The notes under the pieces: model-generated
The model's database searches: none
The model's input: the letters and a program-made list of their open reading frames with translations, nothing else
What the model was told of the DNA's origin: nothing
NCBI GenBank assembly: GCA_007922195.1
Contig: ML681996.1
Coordinates: 22,969,734 to 23,033,733 of the forward strand
Direction: 5' to 3'
DNA length: 64,000 nt
DNA from: Podocnemis expansa
Lineage: Eukaryota > Chordata > Testudines > Podocnemididae
In this document: in pieces, positions 24,063-35,989 of the stretch
Position numbering within the stretch: position 1 is the first letter of the stretch
Layout of the letters: each line of letters starts with the position of its first letter
Translations under genes and position numbers: made by a program

Positions 24063-25129
24063 ATGGGCAGACCTTCTGACGCAGGACTCGGGGTGCCTTC
24101 AGCACCCAGACCCGGGTCGTCTACACTTGACGGCCTGCATGCTCTCTGGCTCAGTGGGCAGGAGAGGCTTTGCTCAGACAGGGTTAAGAAGGTCCTGGTT
24201 TGTAGCAGAAGACCATCCACCAGGTCCACGTACACAGCCAAATGGAAGCATTTCTCCATTTGGGCCTGGGACAAGGGTGTAGACCCTATATCAGCCCCAA
24301 TTCATCTGATCCTCAACTATCTGCTAGACCTAAGTGAAGGAGGCCTTTCTCCTTCCTCTCTGAGAGCCCATTTAGTGGCAATCTCCGCTCTCCATGAGAG
24401 TGTGAATGGGCAATCATTTTTCTCCCATCCCACCTCAGTCAGATTCCTAAAAGGGGTAGAGACTTTTTCCCCAACCTTGTAAGCCCACCCCGCCTTGGGA
24501 CCTGAATATCGTCCTCCGGCCAATGACAGAGCTGCCCTACAAACCCTTGCACTCAGCCACCCCCCTGGTCTTGTTCTGGAAAGTGGCCTTCTTAGTAGCA
24601 ACCACCTCTGCTAGAAGGGTTTCGGAGTTGAAAGCCCTCTCCTCGGAACCCCAGTACACAAGGTTTTACCAGATCAGGTGGTTTTGCGTCACCACCCATC
24701 CTTCCTCTCTAAGGTGGCCACCTCTTTCCACCTTAACCAAGAAATTTGCTTGCCAGTTTTTTACCCAGATCCCCAGGTTACGCAGAACCAGAGGAAGTGG
24801 CATACTCTGGACATGAGGAGGGTGCTCCTAACTTACATCGAGTGCACCCGACCATTTCACAAGAACCCCAACTGTTTGTGGCAGTTGCCAAATGTAAGAG
24901 AGGTTTACCAGTATCTTCTCAGTGTATCTTCAAATGGATTGTAAACTGTATCAAGGACTGCTACGGAAGGTCAAAAACGCCCCTTCCTGGAACTGTTAGA
25001 ACCCACTCTACCAGAGCCCACACATCCTCTACGGCCTTCCTCCCCAAGGTCCCAATCCAAGAGATCTGCAGGGCCGCTACTTGGTCATCGATTCATACCT
25101 TCATGACACACTATACTATCACCCACTAG
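24063..25129 (+). pseudogene. DIRS-like tyrosine recombinase, frameshifted
   Basis: An N-terminal core-binding part is readable at 24063-24482 (STYTAKWKHFSIWAW, then SLRAHLVAISALHES). A catalytic part follows: the first arginine in FLVATTSARRVSEL (about 24590-24640), an H-x-x-R box in THSTRAHTSS (about 25003-25030), and the nucleophile region TFMTHYTI with its tyrosine near 25118, close to the end at 25129. These are the R, HxxR and Y residues of the family. The pieces lie in different frames with a stop near 24480, so it is inactive as read. The enzyme would integrate the circular cDNA. Confidence 0.85.
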
Positions 25130-25225
25130 GCAAGAGATGATGCCGCTCTGGGCAGAGCTGTGCTCAATGTGGGTAGACGGTAACTCCTCCCACCATCCAC
25201 AGGTACAGCTAGCAGTCACCTGTAA

Positions 25226-25315
25226 CTGAATGACATGAGCAGTGCTCGAAGGAGAACAGTGGGTTACATACCAGTAACCGTCCTTCTTCAAGATGGGCTG
25301 CTCACATACATTCAG
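25226..25315. repeat. DIRS internal complementary region, copy 2
   Basis: The half before 25256/25257 (ending GCTCGAAGGAGAA) is complementary to the element start at 21174, and the half after it (CAGTGGGTTACATACC onward) is complementary to the element end at 25559. The spacing to the 3' end (about 244 bp) equals that in copies 1 and 3 when the MITE is discounted. Confidence 0.85.
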
Positions 25316-25559
25316 GTCCCTCCCACTATCCCCGCTAATGGATTTGGCGAAGGTATATGGGACTGGGAGGGTCAGAGTCATGGTCACCTATATAGCAGCA
25401 GTTATGGCGTGGAGGGGGTGTTGGCTGCATGCCCTGACCTGACAGGCTAAAGCTGAAGACTTTCCGAGCTACCATGCGCTGCAGCATGTAGACGCTGTAA
25501 CTGAATGTATGTGAGCAGCCCATCTCAAAGAAGGATGGTTACTGGTAAGTAACCTACCA

Positions 25560-25898
25560 TTTCTGCAGCTCTGTCCCTTTATTATATCTCCCAGTACAGT
25601 TCTTCCCATCCTCTCCTTCAACAACAGTTATTGCTGGTTTGCTTCTGCTTCCTCAGCTTGTTCTCTAGGTCCATGGCATTTCAGGAAACAAGAACCATAT
25701 ATAGGTGGCTAAACCATTTGTGATGCATGTGGGAGGGGCAGGGGCATGGTACATATGTGGCTAGAGCAGAATGTGGGTTCTGCAGACCAATAATAACCAC
25801 ACTGATGATTTCAATACTCCAATGCTTTGAATGGGATTAGACAAGGTTATCTGAATGGAACTTAATTACAGTGGAATAACGCAGCTCATTCTCTCTTA
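25560..25898. other. Non-coding DNA
   Basis: No gene or repeat recognised between the DIRS 3' end and the next MITE. Confidence 0.5.
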
Positions 25899-26157
25899 GG
25901 GCACGTCTACGCTACCACTTAAGTTAATCCAAGGAGTGTGAAAAAGACATCTTCCTGAGCACTGGAAGTTACTGTGACATAAGCACTGTCTGCACAAGCA
26001 CTATGTTAGCGAGAGCTGGTCTCCTGCTGACATAACGTCTGCCTGTCACAGAAATGAAGTAATTATGCAGATAGGAAGCGCTCTCCCATTGACATGATAC
26101 ATCTTAACCAGACATGGTGCAGCTGTACCAGTGTAACACTTCTAGCGTAGTCCTTCC
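25899..26157. mobile_element. Putative Harbinger-like MITE
   Basis: Begins GGGCACGTCTACGCT after a TTA; the other end carries CTAGCGTAG. Non-coding with interior CTGACATAACG phrases. The right edge and the target duplication are uncertain. Confidence 0.4.
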
Positions 26158-29100
26158 TGTAGGAGTATAGACTCTGTTAAGGTGACTGGAGTAAAGGTCA
26201 GTAAGAACATATTTTTGTCTAATATCATCATGGAGCAGTGCTCCTTGAACATACAAAGCCACTTTTCAGAGGAGAACTACTCATTGAAATCTCAGTTAAT
26301 TTGCAAGATTTATTTAAACTTTGTGAGACCATTCACAAAAGAAAGACTATGTGCATGCTTAATTGCTACCAGAACTGGGGCCCTAGATAATGTGTCTAAA
26401 TTTCCAAAAGGGAACTTAAAGTAAGGCTTCTAAATTTAAACAGACCCCCAAGTATGTGGCCTGTTTTTCAAAACTGCTAAGATGCCAGGTACTCCAGTTG
26501 AAATAAGGATGCTTGAAAATCAGTCTGTCTTTTAGGCATCTAACCATAGATTTAGAAGCCTAACTTTAGGGACCAAGTTTTAAAAATCAGAGCCAATAAT
26601 TCCAGGTTATGACCATTGTAAACTAATCAGCTTTCTCAAATAGCTTAGATTACTATTCTAAACACGGATGGCCTGAATTGTTCCTTATGTTTTATTGAGA
26701 TTGAAGTGCTACACGAAATTAGTAAAAATTGGTATTTTGCTTTCCTCTCATTTATTACTGGTATCTAGCAACAAATCTAAAGTAATCTTTAAGCTGGTAC
26801 CATGGTAACCCTCAACAGCAATGGTGAGAAAGTCTAGGTGCAAATCTAGATAAGGACAAAACATGCTTTTCACTCTTTTGACAAGCTGTTCTCAAAATCT
26901 CACCTGCCTCAGGTTTGGTCATCTAGCAAACCAAAGAGCTTGGTTGGGCCCAGTGAACCTTAATTAAATGATTGTGTTTCCTGACTGATCGGAAGTACCA
27001 GTGGATTTCTGTTTAAGCCCTGTAACAAGTGGCTACTCAGTGCATTCCATGCTTACAGCTGCCTAGATCTACTTTCTGCCTGGACCTTGCCTGCTCTTCT
27101 CCAGTCCTAAGTCTTTGACCTGCTTATTTTTAACCTCCTGATTCCTGACTCTGTCTCTGATCATTGGTTTGTGTCCTGATCACAGTTCCAGCTCTACCCT
27201 TTGGTTCTGTTTTGGCTCTTGACTCTGACCCTTGGCTTAACTTATTGACCACAGCTATGGTTCTCTTGTCTTATTCTGCTCCACCCACTAAGTCGCACTA
27301 CCTATATCTTGGTGTTTGATGGTAAGAGCAACTGAATAGAAGATAAGGAAGGATTTCATCTCATGCCCATGTTTTCCAGACATAATGCAACTTTTGTTTG
27401 TGGAGCTTTCCATCTATAAAAAAACTACAATTTTCTCTGTTTATTTAAACGGTGCTAACATTTCTGCACTTACTGCAATAATATTATGTGAGCCCCAACA
27501 CTGTAAACAGAGACATAGAAGCAATTTGCTCTTTATATTATCTTGGTTTTGAAATAAATGAGCAAGGTTTGTGCTCGTTCCTTCTAAAACATTAACAAAA
27601 AAAAAGCAGAATTATTTAAATTATGCATACAGCTTCACCAAACCATACTAAACACTGAACATATTTACAGAGAAGTTTTGTTAAGAAGATTGTACATACT
27701 TTGGTTAAGGAAGGATGCTGATGCCATTCATTCAGCTTACCATTCATCAGATTCTGAACTTCATCTTCAAAGTCCTTCAGAATATGTCTACATGACAATT
27801 AAAAACCCGTTTCAACACATTCAGGCTCACACGACTCAATATGCAGGTCTGTTTAACACAATGTCAATATCTGATCTCAAGCTGAAGCCTGGCCCCTGAA
27901 CCCTTTTGCAAGGTCCCAGGGTTTACTGAATTTGTTCAGACTGCGGGTAAATGCATCATTATGATCTGCTAATTGATTCATTATTTGATGGCTTAGGACA
28001 TGAGTATCCCACATTTCAGCAAGAATGCCAGGGCCAAACTTTCCAAGGTTTGTAGCCTGCCCAGCATAATATTTCTTACATTTGTTAATTCTCAGACTAA
28101 TCCACAATAAGCCTTTTTATCCAGAAAGGATTATTATCTAGCAGATTTTAAATGGTCACAAAGCAGTATGATATATTTACCAAAGTGTCTCAAGCAAACA
28201 AAAAAAAAAAAAAAATTGAATGAATTCTGTCTCTGTTACTAAATCTATGATACTAGAAGCCTAGAGCTACACAAATTTACACCATTTCAGGAAGAGAGCT
28301 GGGAAAACAATGTACTTTTTATTTGGTTTGTTAGTGGTTTTAATATTAAAAAGGAATACGTGTTGAGTTGAAGAAAGAAAATTAAAGAAAGAAGTTTTGG
28401 TTGAATAATCATTTCACTGCAACCATAAAATTAAATCAATAGAATTTTTGTAACATAAAGGTATTTTCAAACCAGAAAAAAAATTATCTTCTCTGATTTT
28501 TTTTCTTGAATCAAATAATTTGATTAAATAGACATGAATTCATAAAACTTTTTAGTGTTAGTAAATATGTATTTTTGCCAAAAGAAGTTTTGCCAAAATT
28601 TATCACCCACCTCCAGCCCCAAATGTTTCAGATGTTTACTGTTTCTTTTAAGTTTTGTTTTCAGCACTCACGATCATAAAACAACATAACCCTTAAAGAA
28701 TGGATCCCACCCTTGTAGTCTTTGTGCAAGCTATATTCACACCACTGTTAAACCAGTAGCCTTTTAATAACATGAATACTTGCCAAATACATGGAGCCAC
28801 AGCACCAAATCCTGCTCTCATTTGCAGCCGCATATACCCTGAATAATTATATTGAACTTCCAAGATTTTCATGATTACTATTTCCTCTCCAATGTGTTCT
28901 TAATACACAGAGTACAAAGTATTATAATTCAAGAGAAAGTTGTTTCCTGACTGCCCAAATGACAGTTAACTGGGAAAGAACATTAAAGAGCCTGTGATTC
29001 AGTGTTTGCTGAACAGCTCTACCCCGACTGCTGTGTCTGATATTGAGGTCAGCGAGGGAGAACTTCTTATAGCCCTAATTGACTTCTTCCTCCTCTATTA

Positions 29101-29394
29101 CTGATGGAGATGTAGCTGTGAAATGACTAGATTAAGCAGTTTTCCCTGAGTGACATCAGAAACAGAAGTGTCTGCCAGGGAAGAACAGTAAAAAGAACCA
29201 AGTACGGCCTTAAAATCCCCCCATTCCTATAAAACTGGCCTTGGGAGGACAAGTCTTATCCCCATCATTCACATATTATATGTGGGAGAGAAGTCTGGGG
29301 CTGGTATGAGAAACCTGATGTTACTTGGTAGCTCTATGTTCTTGGAGAATCAGGGCATAGTATCCAGCCACTGAGACTCACCCTCACCCCCCAT
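26158..29394. other. AT-rich non-coding DNA with old repeats
   Basis: About 26440-26600 (TTTTAGGCATCTAACC, TTTAGAAGCCTAACTTTAGG) reads like an old sauropsid interspersed repeat. About 27000-27300 is a degenerate CTGAC/TTGAC-rich stretch with LTR-like texture. A 17-A run is near 28199-28215. Open frames at 27616-27899 and 27877-28107 show no domain. No exon is supported. Confidence 0.45.
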
Positions 29395-30010
29395 CACCTT
29401 CAGCCTCTGCTTGAACCAGAAACCAGAAACAACAAAAGGCAGTAGGAGACACACCTAAAACCCCTTTGAACAAGGGTGCTGGAATTAGGGCAACTCCTAA
29501 AGCCTCCTCTATATGGAAGGTGTGAGCCATTAGCACACAGAATGGACAGCAGAAACTTTATTTGCATCAAGGATGGAACCAGAATTAGCATACTGAATGG
29601 AGAACCAAGCTCAGAGGCAGGAGTCATGCTGAATTCTGGGACTGGCAAAGCAGGGAAACAGTGCATGATGGGGGATCCAGGAGCATCGCTGCCCTGAGGA
29701 AGGACCCGGGACACCAGCCCAAGCCCCGCCCCCTGACTGCAGCCCACACCCCTGGCCGGGGACAGGGCAAGGACCAGCAGCCGCGGCCGCAGGGCCACCC
29801 AGCCTAGGAAAGGGCCGGAAGCAGTTGCTGCTGCCATGGGCAGCCGGGCTCCGGATCTCCGGCCTGATCCAGCCGGAGACCAGGAGAGGCAGGGGCCCCG
29901 CAAGGCCCGGGGGCATTGGCGCTGGGATTCAGGGCACGGGCCCCGTGTGCCAGGCACCAGCGATGCCCCAGGGGGATCCCTGCCCCTGAGACAAATGAAC
30001 TGATGTTTGC
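29395..30010. other. GC- and CpG-rich island
   Basis: About 29690-30000 is strongly GC-rich with CpGs and a NotI-like GCGGCCGC stretch, in AT-rich surroundings. It gives a 206-codon minus frame (29400-30020) rich in Gly, Pro, Arg and Ser with no recognised domain. It shares phrases (CCAGCGATGCCCC) with the GC-rich insert in DIRS copy 2. It could be a MITE interior rather than a promoter island; no terminal repeats found. Confidence 0.4.
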
Positions 30011-30789
30011 ACACACCCAACCCAGCAGTTATCAGACCAATTCTAGTCAGTAGATCTTCAATTGATATCCAGCATACTGAATCTTCCTGATTGCACTGTA
30101 AGCTCCCTCAGAGGAATGCCACCCATCACCAGGAATGATCAGCTCCTATTGTCCACCTAAACAAAACACTTCTGATATATCCCTTAAGTCATTATTTACC
30201 CCAAAACAACCCCAGTGTTCTGCGTTGAACCATTGTTTCTTCCCTACAAAAATCCCTTACCCAATTTCCACATGAGGGTTAGTTAGTTCTGAATCTATCT
30301 GTTCTGATGCCTGATCTGTTGCCTGGACCTACAAGCTGCCTCAGGTCCACTGGGACTTCACTTTCTCCTTGCTGATCGTGGTGGAGGTTCTGCCTGTCTC
30401 CAGCACTCCAGACTAAGCTGAACAGCCTGGTTCCTGGGTACCTTTGAGCTGCACTGAGTGGTGAGACACACACACACCCTTGCTTCTCTCTTTGTTTTTC
30501 CTTAGTCCAGCTATAACTCTCTAAACCTGATCTTTTGTAATCCACTTGGGCTAGCTTTCCCCAATATTATAATTGAAATTGGGAAACATTGCAACTGTTC
30601 GATCATTTTTCTTTTTGCATGGTTATTAATATTGAAAATGTTTGGGCATTTTTCTTTCCTATTATAATTATTCATAAGTTTTATGCACCTGGCAATAAAC
30701 TTTCCTAATCAAGCTGGTTGCCAGACTTCCTCTGTGTTCTTGGCTTCCCTGAATTGCTCTGCAGCAACGCTCCTTTTACATAGCCAAAG
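30011..30789. other. LTR-like or old repeat DNA
   Basis: Degenerate pyrimidine-rich text (CTGATGCCTGATCTGTTGCC) is followed by an AT-rich block and AATAAACTTTCC near 30692, which could be an LTR-type poly(A) signal. No clear ends, no coding sequence. Confidence 0.35.
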
Positions 30790-31240
30790 ATCCCTATGAT
30801 GCCCAGTTCCTTGTAAGGTTTCTCATTAAGGGGTTACATGCGTGCTGAACCTGTGGCATATAAGGGTGACAGCTGAAAGTGCTGCTTTGACTTAGCCAGT
30901 GGAGTCCAGGGGCATATAAGGGTGGCAGCTCTAAGTGCTGTTTTAACCCAGCCTGCTCAGAAGCATACTCAAGTCTAGTCCAGTGCTGTACAGGGGCACA
31001 TAAAGCTGGAGCACAGAACTGCTGTGTAACCCAGTCTGCTGAGTTCAGAGACATATAAGGAGTTAGCTGAGAGTATTGATAGACCCTGTCTGCTCAGTCA
31101 CATTCAGAAACCCAGTCTTGGGAAATTTAGGTCCTGCAAGGGTGACTCCATTGGGAGGGATTTGCAGAAAGGAGTAAGCTCCACATAGAAACATAAGTGA
31201 CAGAAGCAGTACACTAATAGAATTGCAGCCTTCTCCCCCC
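30790..31240 (-). repeat. 55-58-bp tandem-repeat family, copy 1
   Basis: Units containing CATATAAGGGTGACAGCTGA...GTGCTG start near 30858, 30913, 30998 (degenerate) and 31052. A flank reads AAACATAAGTGACAGAAGCAGTACACTAATAGAA. The same flank and units occur on the opposite strand at 63690-64000, and the flank recurs at about 40440-40505. Each unit carries a TATA/CArG-like CATATAAGG. Probably the tandem array of an LTR or other transposon end. Confidence 0.6.
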
Positions 31241-31384
31241 AAGAGGAAATAACTCTAATAAATGAGCATACCCCGAGTTGATGGGCAAAGTTGGTAACAC
31301 TGAGGAGGGGAAACTGGGAGTGACTAAGTGAAAAGAATAGGAACCTGGCAACGAGAAGAGACAGAACTGTGACAGAGGGACAAG

Positions 31385-31562
31385 GTGGGTAAGGTAATAT
31401 ATTTTATTGGACCAACTTCCACTGATGAGAGACAAGCTTTTTAGCTATACAGAGCTCTTCTCCAGCAAGGCTGAAAACCTGTCTCTCTCACTAACAGAAG
31501 TCAGTCCAATAAAATATAGTACCTCACCCACCTTATCTCTATAATATCCTGGACTGACATGG
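31385..31562. mobile_element. Penelope-like pLTR hairpin, second family
   Basis: GTGGGTAAGGTAATATATTTTATTGGACCAAC on the left is inverted as GTCCAATAAAATATAGTACC...CACC on the right, giving a short hairpin element. The centre, read on the minus strand, has an AGAAGAGCTC...AGCT...AAGCTTGTC layout like a hammerhead, but CUGA has become CUGG and the GAAA box AAAA, so it is decayed. Non-coding. Confidence 0.55.
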
Positions 31563-32267
31563 CTACGAAACACTGCATAGGATTAGGACAGACACAGTTT
31601 GGAAGGGACCAGGGGTGTTGCCAGACAGCAAAAAGACCCAGGGCTCTGCACACCCGCCCACCTCTCCCGCTAATCCTACCCCTGCTAGGCCCCACCCTGA
31701 GTCTGCCCCCCCCCATATGGCATCACCGCCACTCTGCCCCTCTCCACACACCCAGACACAAGCTGCAGGGCCTATGTGCATTAGGCAGCCTCTCCACATG
31801 TCTAAAAGCATCACTCTGCACTGGAAGTGTTTACATTATCTGAAACAATTCACTGCGCGTGACATTCCCACCCCTATCCCCTTGACTATTCTGAATGTTA
31901 CTTGTTGTGAATAGCACTGAATAATTTCATTCTGCGAGGCTGGTGAGATGTAGCTAGTTTTAGATGCTATGTTGTAACTCTTAAGAAATGGATCAATCTC
32001 TAAGGAAATTGAGACACAACAAAATTTCCTCAGTTTTTTTACTTTCTTGTGTTTCATCATGATCTCTAAAGGGAATTCCTTGTTTACCCAGAAATGTTCT
32101 AACACCAACAATACAGCTGAGATACTCGTGTCTTTCTTTGCTCTTTCTCATTTGCTGCATTTAACATCATCACTGTGAACCTTGCTGTCTCTGAAAGCTA
32201 CCCATGCCAACATGCTTGCTTTGTGCAATGCTAACTTTTCATGTTCTGTAAAAGAATTCAAGATCCA
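31563..32267. other. Non-coding DNA
   Basis: About 31600-31770 is C-rich (CCCACCCTGAGTCTGCC type) and may be a hAT remnant. The rest shows no gene or repeat that I recognise. Confidence 0.4.
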
Positions 32268-32756
32268 AAGGGTCAGCCATGTTAGCCTAGTTCAATAAAA
32301 TAAACAAGGACTCCTGTGGCATTAAAAGGCTAACAAATATATATATTGCATGAGCCTTCATAGGAGAAAATTCTACTATGTCAGATGCTTTAAAGATGGG
32401 GGGCACCAACAGAATCAGAGGAAATAAATTCAAGGAAATGTAAGTCATAGGAACAGGTCACACTGTAATAGCAAATCAAAACAGCTGTAAAGATTTAAAT
32501 ACTGAGGAAGAACAAACAGAGGCAGATGAGGTGATTTGACCTCATCTCCCTTTGTATGCTGTTCTCCAGTGTTTGAATCTTTATAACTGCTTTGATTTGC
32601 TGTTAAGGTGACCTGTTCCCATGACTTATACTCCCATGCATTTATTTCCTCACATTCTGTAAGTTTCCCCCATCTTCAGAGTGTCTGACAAAGTGGGATT
32701 TTCTCCCATGTAGGCTCTTGCAATAAATAAATTTGTTAGTCTTTTAGTGCCAAAGA
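32268..32756. mobile_element. Penelope-like hairpin element, split by DIRS copy 3
   Basis: Two inverted pLTR arms (about 32268-32510 and 32530-32756) face each other around a short centre (GAGGTGATTTGACCTC). The arms have the phrases GATCCAAAGGG, GTTAGCCTAG, CTCCTGTGGC and CAGATGC as in the 10624-12124 element. Both hammerhead copies (32348-32388 minus, 32681-32721 plus) have lost core bases. The right arm stops at AGTGCCAAAG and appears to continue as TCCTTGTTT at 38471, after DIRS copy 3. Confidence 0.65.
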
Positions 32757-33009
32757 ATCGGTGGGTTACTTACCAGTAACCATCCTTTTTCGAGATGGGC
32801 TGCTCGCATACATTCAGTATTAGTAGTAGGTGTCTATGTGCCACAGCGCATGATTGGCCAGAAACTTTCTAGCCCTAGCCTGTCAGAGCAGGGTCAGTGG
32901 CCAACACTCCCTCCAGCTGCTCCCATGGCTATATATAGATGGCCCTGATGCTGGGCTCCTCAGTCCCTTCTTATTGCTAATTCTGAGTAGCAGGAAAGGT
33001 GGGAGGGGC

Positions 33010-33103
33010 CTGAATGTATGCAAGCAGCCTATCTCAAAGAAGGATGGTTACTGGTAAGTAACCCACCGTTCTTCAAGCGCTGCTTGCATACATTCAGTAT
33101 TAG
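33010..33103. repeat. DIRS internal complementary region, copy 3
   Basis: The first part (CTGAATGTATGCAAGCAGCC to GTAACCCACCG) is the reverse complement of the left terminus; the second part (TTCTTCAAGCGCTGC onward) is the reverse complement of the right terminus. Confidence 0.8.
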
Positions 33104-35188
33104 GTGACTGCTATCCGTATTGTGGAAGGTGGGCAGAGTTAGATCCTCATCCGCTGTCAGCACAGCTACCCCCATACAGGACCTCACCCAATGGTTGGGC
33201 AAAGGAGTGGTGGGTCATCAAGTGAACACTGATGAAAACACCACCAACTGTAGAATCTTTGCAGAGAAGATGCAAATAAGAGTGCCAAGGTGTCATCTGC
33301 CACTCTGTCAGACAACTTGAAACTCCGACAGGGGCAATATTGGTCCACTATTGGAATTCTCTGCTATACCATCACAGAAAAGATAGCACTGTCGATAGCA
33401 ACATTCCTCTGACCCTTAATAAGACTACCATTCCGTTGGTAGAATGGTCTCCTGCGGAGAGCGATCTTGGCCCAGAGTAGAGTACCCCTATTACCAACAG
33501 ATAGTAGATCAGAAAGATGTGTGCTACCTTCAGGAGCATAGTCCCCTAAGGAAAACCAACTGAGGCAAACCACTAGCCAGAGGGGCGAGAAGCACTTCGC
33601 CCCTTCTCTCCAAGCTGGGTAGGTTTTGACACCCTCCCACTGAAGCTCTGATGCAAGATGCCATGGGCAGAGCTATGTAAGGAACACCCTAGTCCGAGTG
33701 ACCCACCCCAGTGTGGAAGGGGAGGGGGGGTAGGGAGAACAACCATGAGAGGAATACAGGGATCTTGCCCCTTGATCTAATAGTATGGGGAATAAAGGGG
33801 AAAAAGTGTCCCCTGATCAAGGCCTAAGTATTTGGCAGGCCTATCTATGAAGGAACCGAACCTCTGGAGGCATTCTGCCAATTGGGGTGCCTTGAGTGAA
33901 AGAGGGGGTAAGGAGAGGAGAAGACATCCCAGGAACATCTCAGGGAGTCCGTTTTGGTGGGGGTAATCAACCAACTGGACTGAACAGGGGATTGGGTACC
34001 TTTAAGCAATCCCATTCAAAGCTTCAGAAGAGGTTCCTTCGGGCCATTTACAAACAGCAGAGTGAGGAAAACATACAGTGACTAGGGAAGGAAACAGCTG
34101 GGAAGTTGGAAAATCTCTTTTGTTTCCAGACCCATAGGGGGAGAAGCGGAAGACAGAGGAAAATGAAGGGTCCGCCTTAAAGTTATGGCAGGGGTTTGCG
34201 CGAATTGTAAGAGTAGATGCGCACCCCCCCCATCCTTGTTCAAGGACTCACGTAAGGAAGATAAACTGAAGCAAGCATGGGCTATCTGGTCACCTCTTAA
34301 AGGAAGGCCAGGTTAATCTCGACGAGTGCGCCTGCTTGCCCCCAGCACCGGGATGATGGAGGTGGGGCACGTGACTCGTGAGTGATAATTATTTAGTCAC
34401 CATCCTGGCTCTACGTGACAGGGCAGAAATACTTTTTGAGTCACAGCAGATTGCCTCGAGTCAGACAGTGAGTTGTAGGTGTTGGATCCCTATCTACGAA
34501 GGGCCAACAACATGGTGCCCCACATCATCCCTGAGAGAAAATGATGACTTTGGCGATACTCGAGGCAGATGTGTGTGTCCCTCACTCCGCAGGGGGTGGG
34601 GGTACTACTAATAAATCTCCTTGTGCATTGAAATTAGTGTGAGGTTGGGTAGATCCTGGGTATGGGAAGGTAGGAGGAAAAAGCTCTGGGAAAAGAGAAA
34701 GAAAGGCACAAGGCAGTTCCTGTGAGAGAAAAAGGTACAGGAGGAAAACCATCATGCTTTCTGGGAAAAACGTGAAGAGTACTAGGGGACATCATGGATG
34801 AGCTACTCATAGAACACCAGGCTCTCCAGCCTGGTATGGGTTATGCAAATCTGCTCGGAGGCCAAGGTTCTGCGAAGGAACTAATCATATGTTAGAACGG
34901 TTGGTCCTTAAGTGATTTTGCTCACGTGTAGACAGTAGAGCAGATACTGATGGTGGCTGCCCTGGGTTGTGAGGAAGGTACTCTTGACCACCACCACCCC
35001 CGACATCTGGCAAAGACATGGTGAGGACTCACCAGAACCCCTTTGGTATCAATGGGAGCTGGGAATAATGGTGGAGGAGTCTCGGAGTCCAAGCAAAGGA
35101 AATTAAATGCATTCTTTTGGGGATAGGCAGGAGGGCTCCTTCACCCTCTACTTCTCTTCACTAATCAATGTAAGGGAGGGGGGTAGGG
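33104..35188 (-). other. DIRS copy 3 interior, unassigned
   Basis: This stretch separates the recombinase remnant from the 3' end. In copy 2 the same interval after the first catalytic arginine is only about 0.6 kb, so there is about 1.5 kb extra here. It carries no readable domain; some phrases recur in the matching part of copy 1. It may be an untranslated region specific to this subfamily or diverged coding sequence. Confidence 0.4.
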
Positions 35189-35566
35189 TTAGTTAGGAAT
35201 TAAGGAGGAAGCTCTCAATTCTGAAAACCCATCTAGCAAGGTTATGGCTACCAGGAAGTCCATCCTCCACAAAAGGATCAGCAGGGGAGTAAGATTGAGA
35301 CAGTTCCTAGTCAGCTGTCCAGGGCTTGCGGAAGAGGAGATTTCCCTGTGCCTGGTTAGGGGGAGAAGCCAGGACAGAATAGTCTCCCAGCCAACGGCTA
35401 CCTGCGAGGTTTGCCCATGGGATGGATGAACCAGTATGGAATGGAGAATGTCCTTGGTGGGAGCAGAAGCCAAAAGAGGTATACCCTTACAGTGGGGGCT
35501 CGATGGTCCCACTGAGCTTTCAGAAGGGTGCGTGGGACCTGGGAAGGCAGGGAGGGTAAAAGGCAA
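35189..35566 (-). pseudogene. DIRS-like tyrosine recombinase fragment, copy 3
   Basis: The minus frame 35566 to 35189 contains LLWRMDFLVAITLLDGFSEL, which aligns with the first catalytic block of the recombinase in copy 2 (LFWKVAFLVATTSARRVSEL). The catalytic arginine position reads D or G, so the block is damaged. The HxxR and Tyr blocks were not found downstream. Confidence 0.6.
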
Positions 35567-35989
35567 GAGGATGCAAACTCACCTTCTTACCTGGGACCTA
35601 AAAGTTGAAGTGCGCCATCCCATGATTATTTTCCCCAAAAACCCATCGCAGGTCAGCATAGAGAAAAAAACTACATTCGGGATCAATGAAAATAGGAACA
35701 TGCCCAGCACAGTGTGTCAGACTCAGGGGGAGAAGGGGTGGTCTCAGGGCACAAAGGAGGGGACATTACTATTCTCCCTTGCATGCCCCAATGGGCTGTA
35801 GCTGGGGAGAGGAGCCCTGGTACAGATGCTGGGGTCAAGAGATGAGCAATGTGTGCCTCCTCCTCATATCACTATCACCCCAGTTCCCCCAATAAGGTTC
35901 TAAGGACACATGTGAGTAGATCTGGGTGCATGTGAAGGGTGGCCTCCAGCTTTCTTGCCCTTGTGCAGTCCGAAGGGCTGCTGGGGTCA

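Larger units (their letters stand above)
21174..25559 (+). mobile_element. DIRS-like retrotransposon, copy 2 (gag, RT, RNase H, YR)
   Basis: Starts TTCTCCTTTGGGCGCTGC and ends GGTAAGTAACCTACCA. The 5' terminal region (ATTCAGTTACAG, then CATGGTAG) is inverted at 25440-25510, and an internal complementary region lies at 25226-25315. Inside, in order: a short gag start (21421), RT (about 22330-23330), RNase H (about 23340-23760), a conserved spacer, and a tyrosine recombinase (about 24130-25129). This gag-RT-RH-YR order and the absence of LTRs and integrase define DIRS elements. All frames are broken by shifts and stops. At 4.4 kb it is shorter than expected, mostly through loss of gag. Confidence 0.9.

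Noticed and set aside
22485..25129. Retroviral or Gypsy pol for the RT-bearing element
   Set aside because: No LTRs, protease or integrase; RT and RNase H are followed by R, HxxR and Tyr recombinase blocks and the ends form a circle-junction repeat, which defines DIRS.
29400..30020. 206-codon minus-strand open frame
   Set aside because: Biased Gly/Pro/Arg/Ser composition from the GC-rich island, no domain, overlapping open frames on both strands.
32348..32721. Hammerhead motifs in the 32268-32756 hairpin as functional
   Set aside because: Core positions 8-9 and the GAAA/GUAG box are mutated in both copies.
35436..35895. 121-codon plus-strand open frame in DIRS copy 3
   Set aside because: Antisense to the element's gag/recombinase region and without a recognisable domain.
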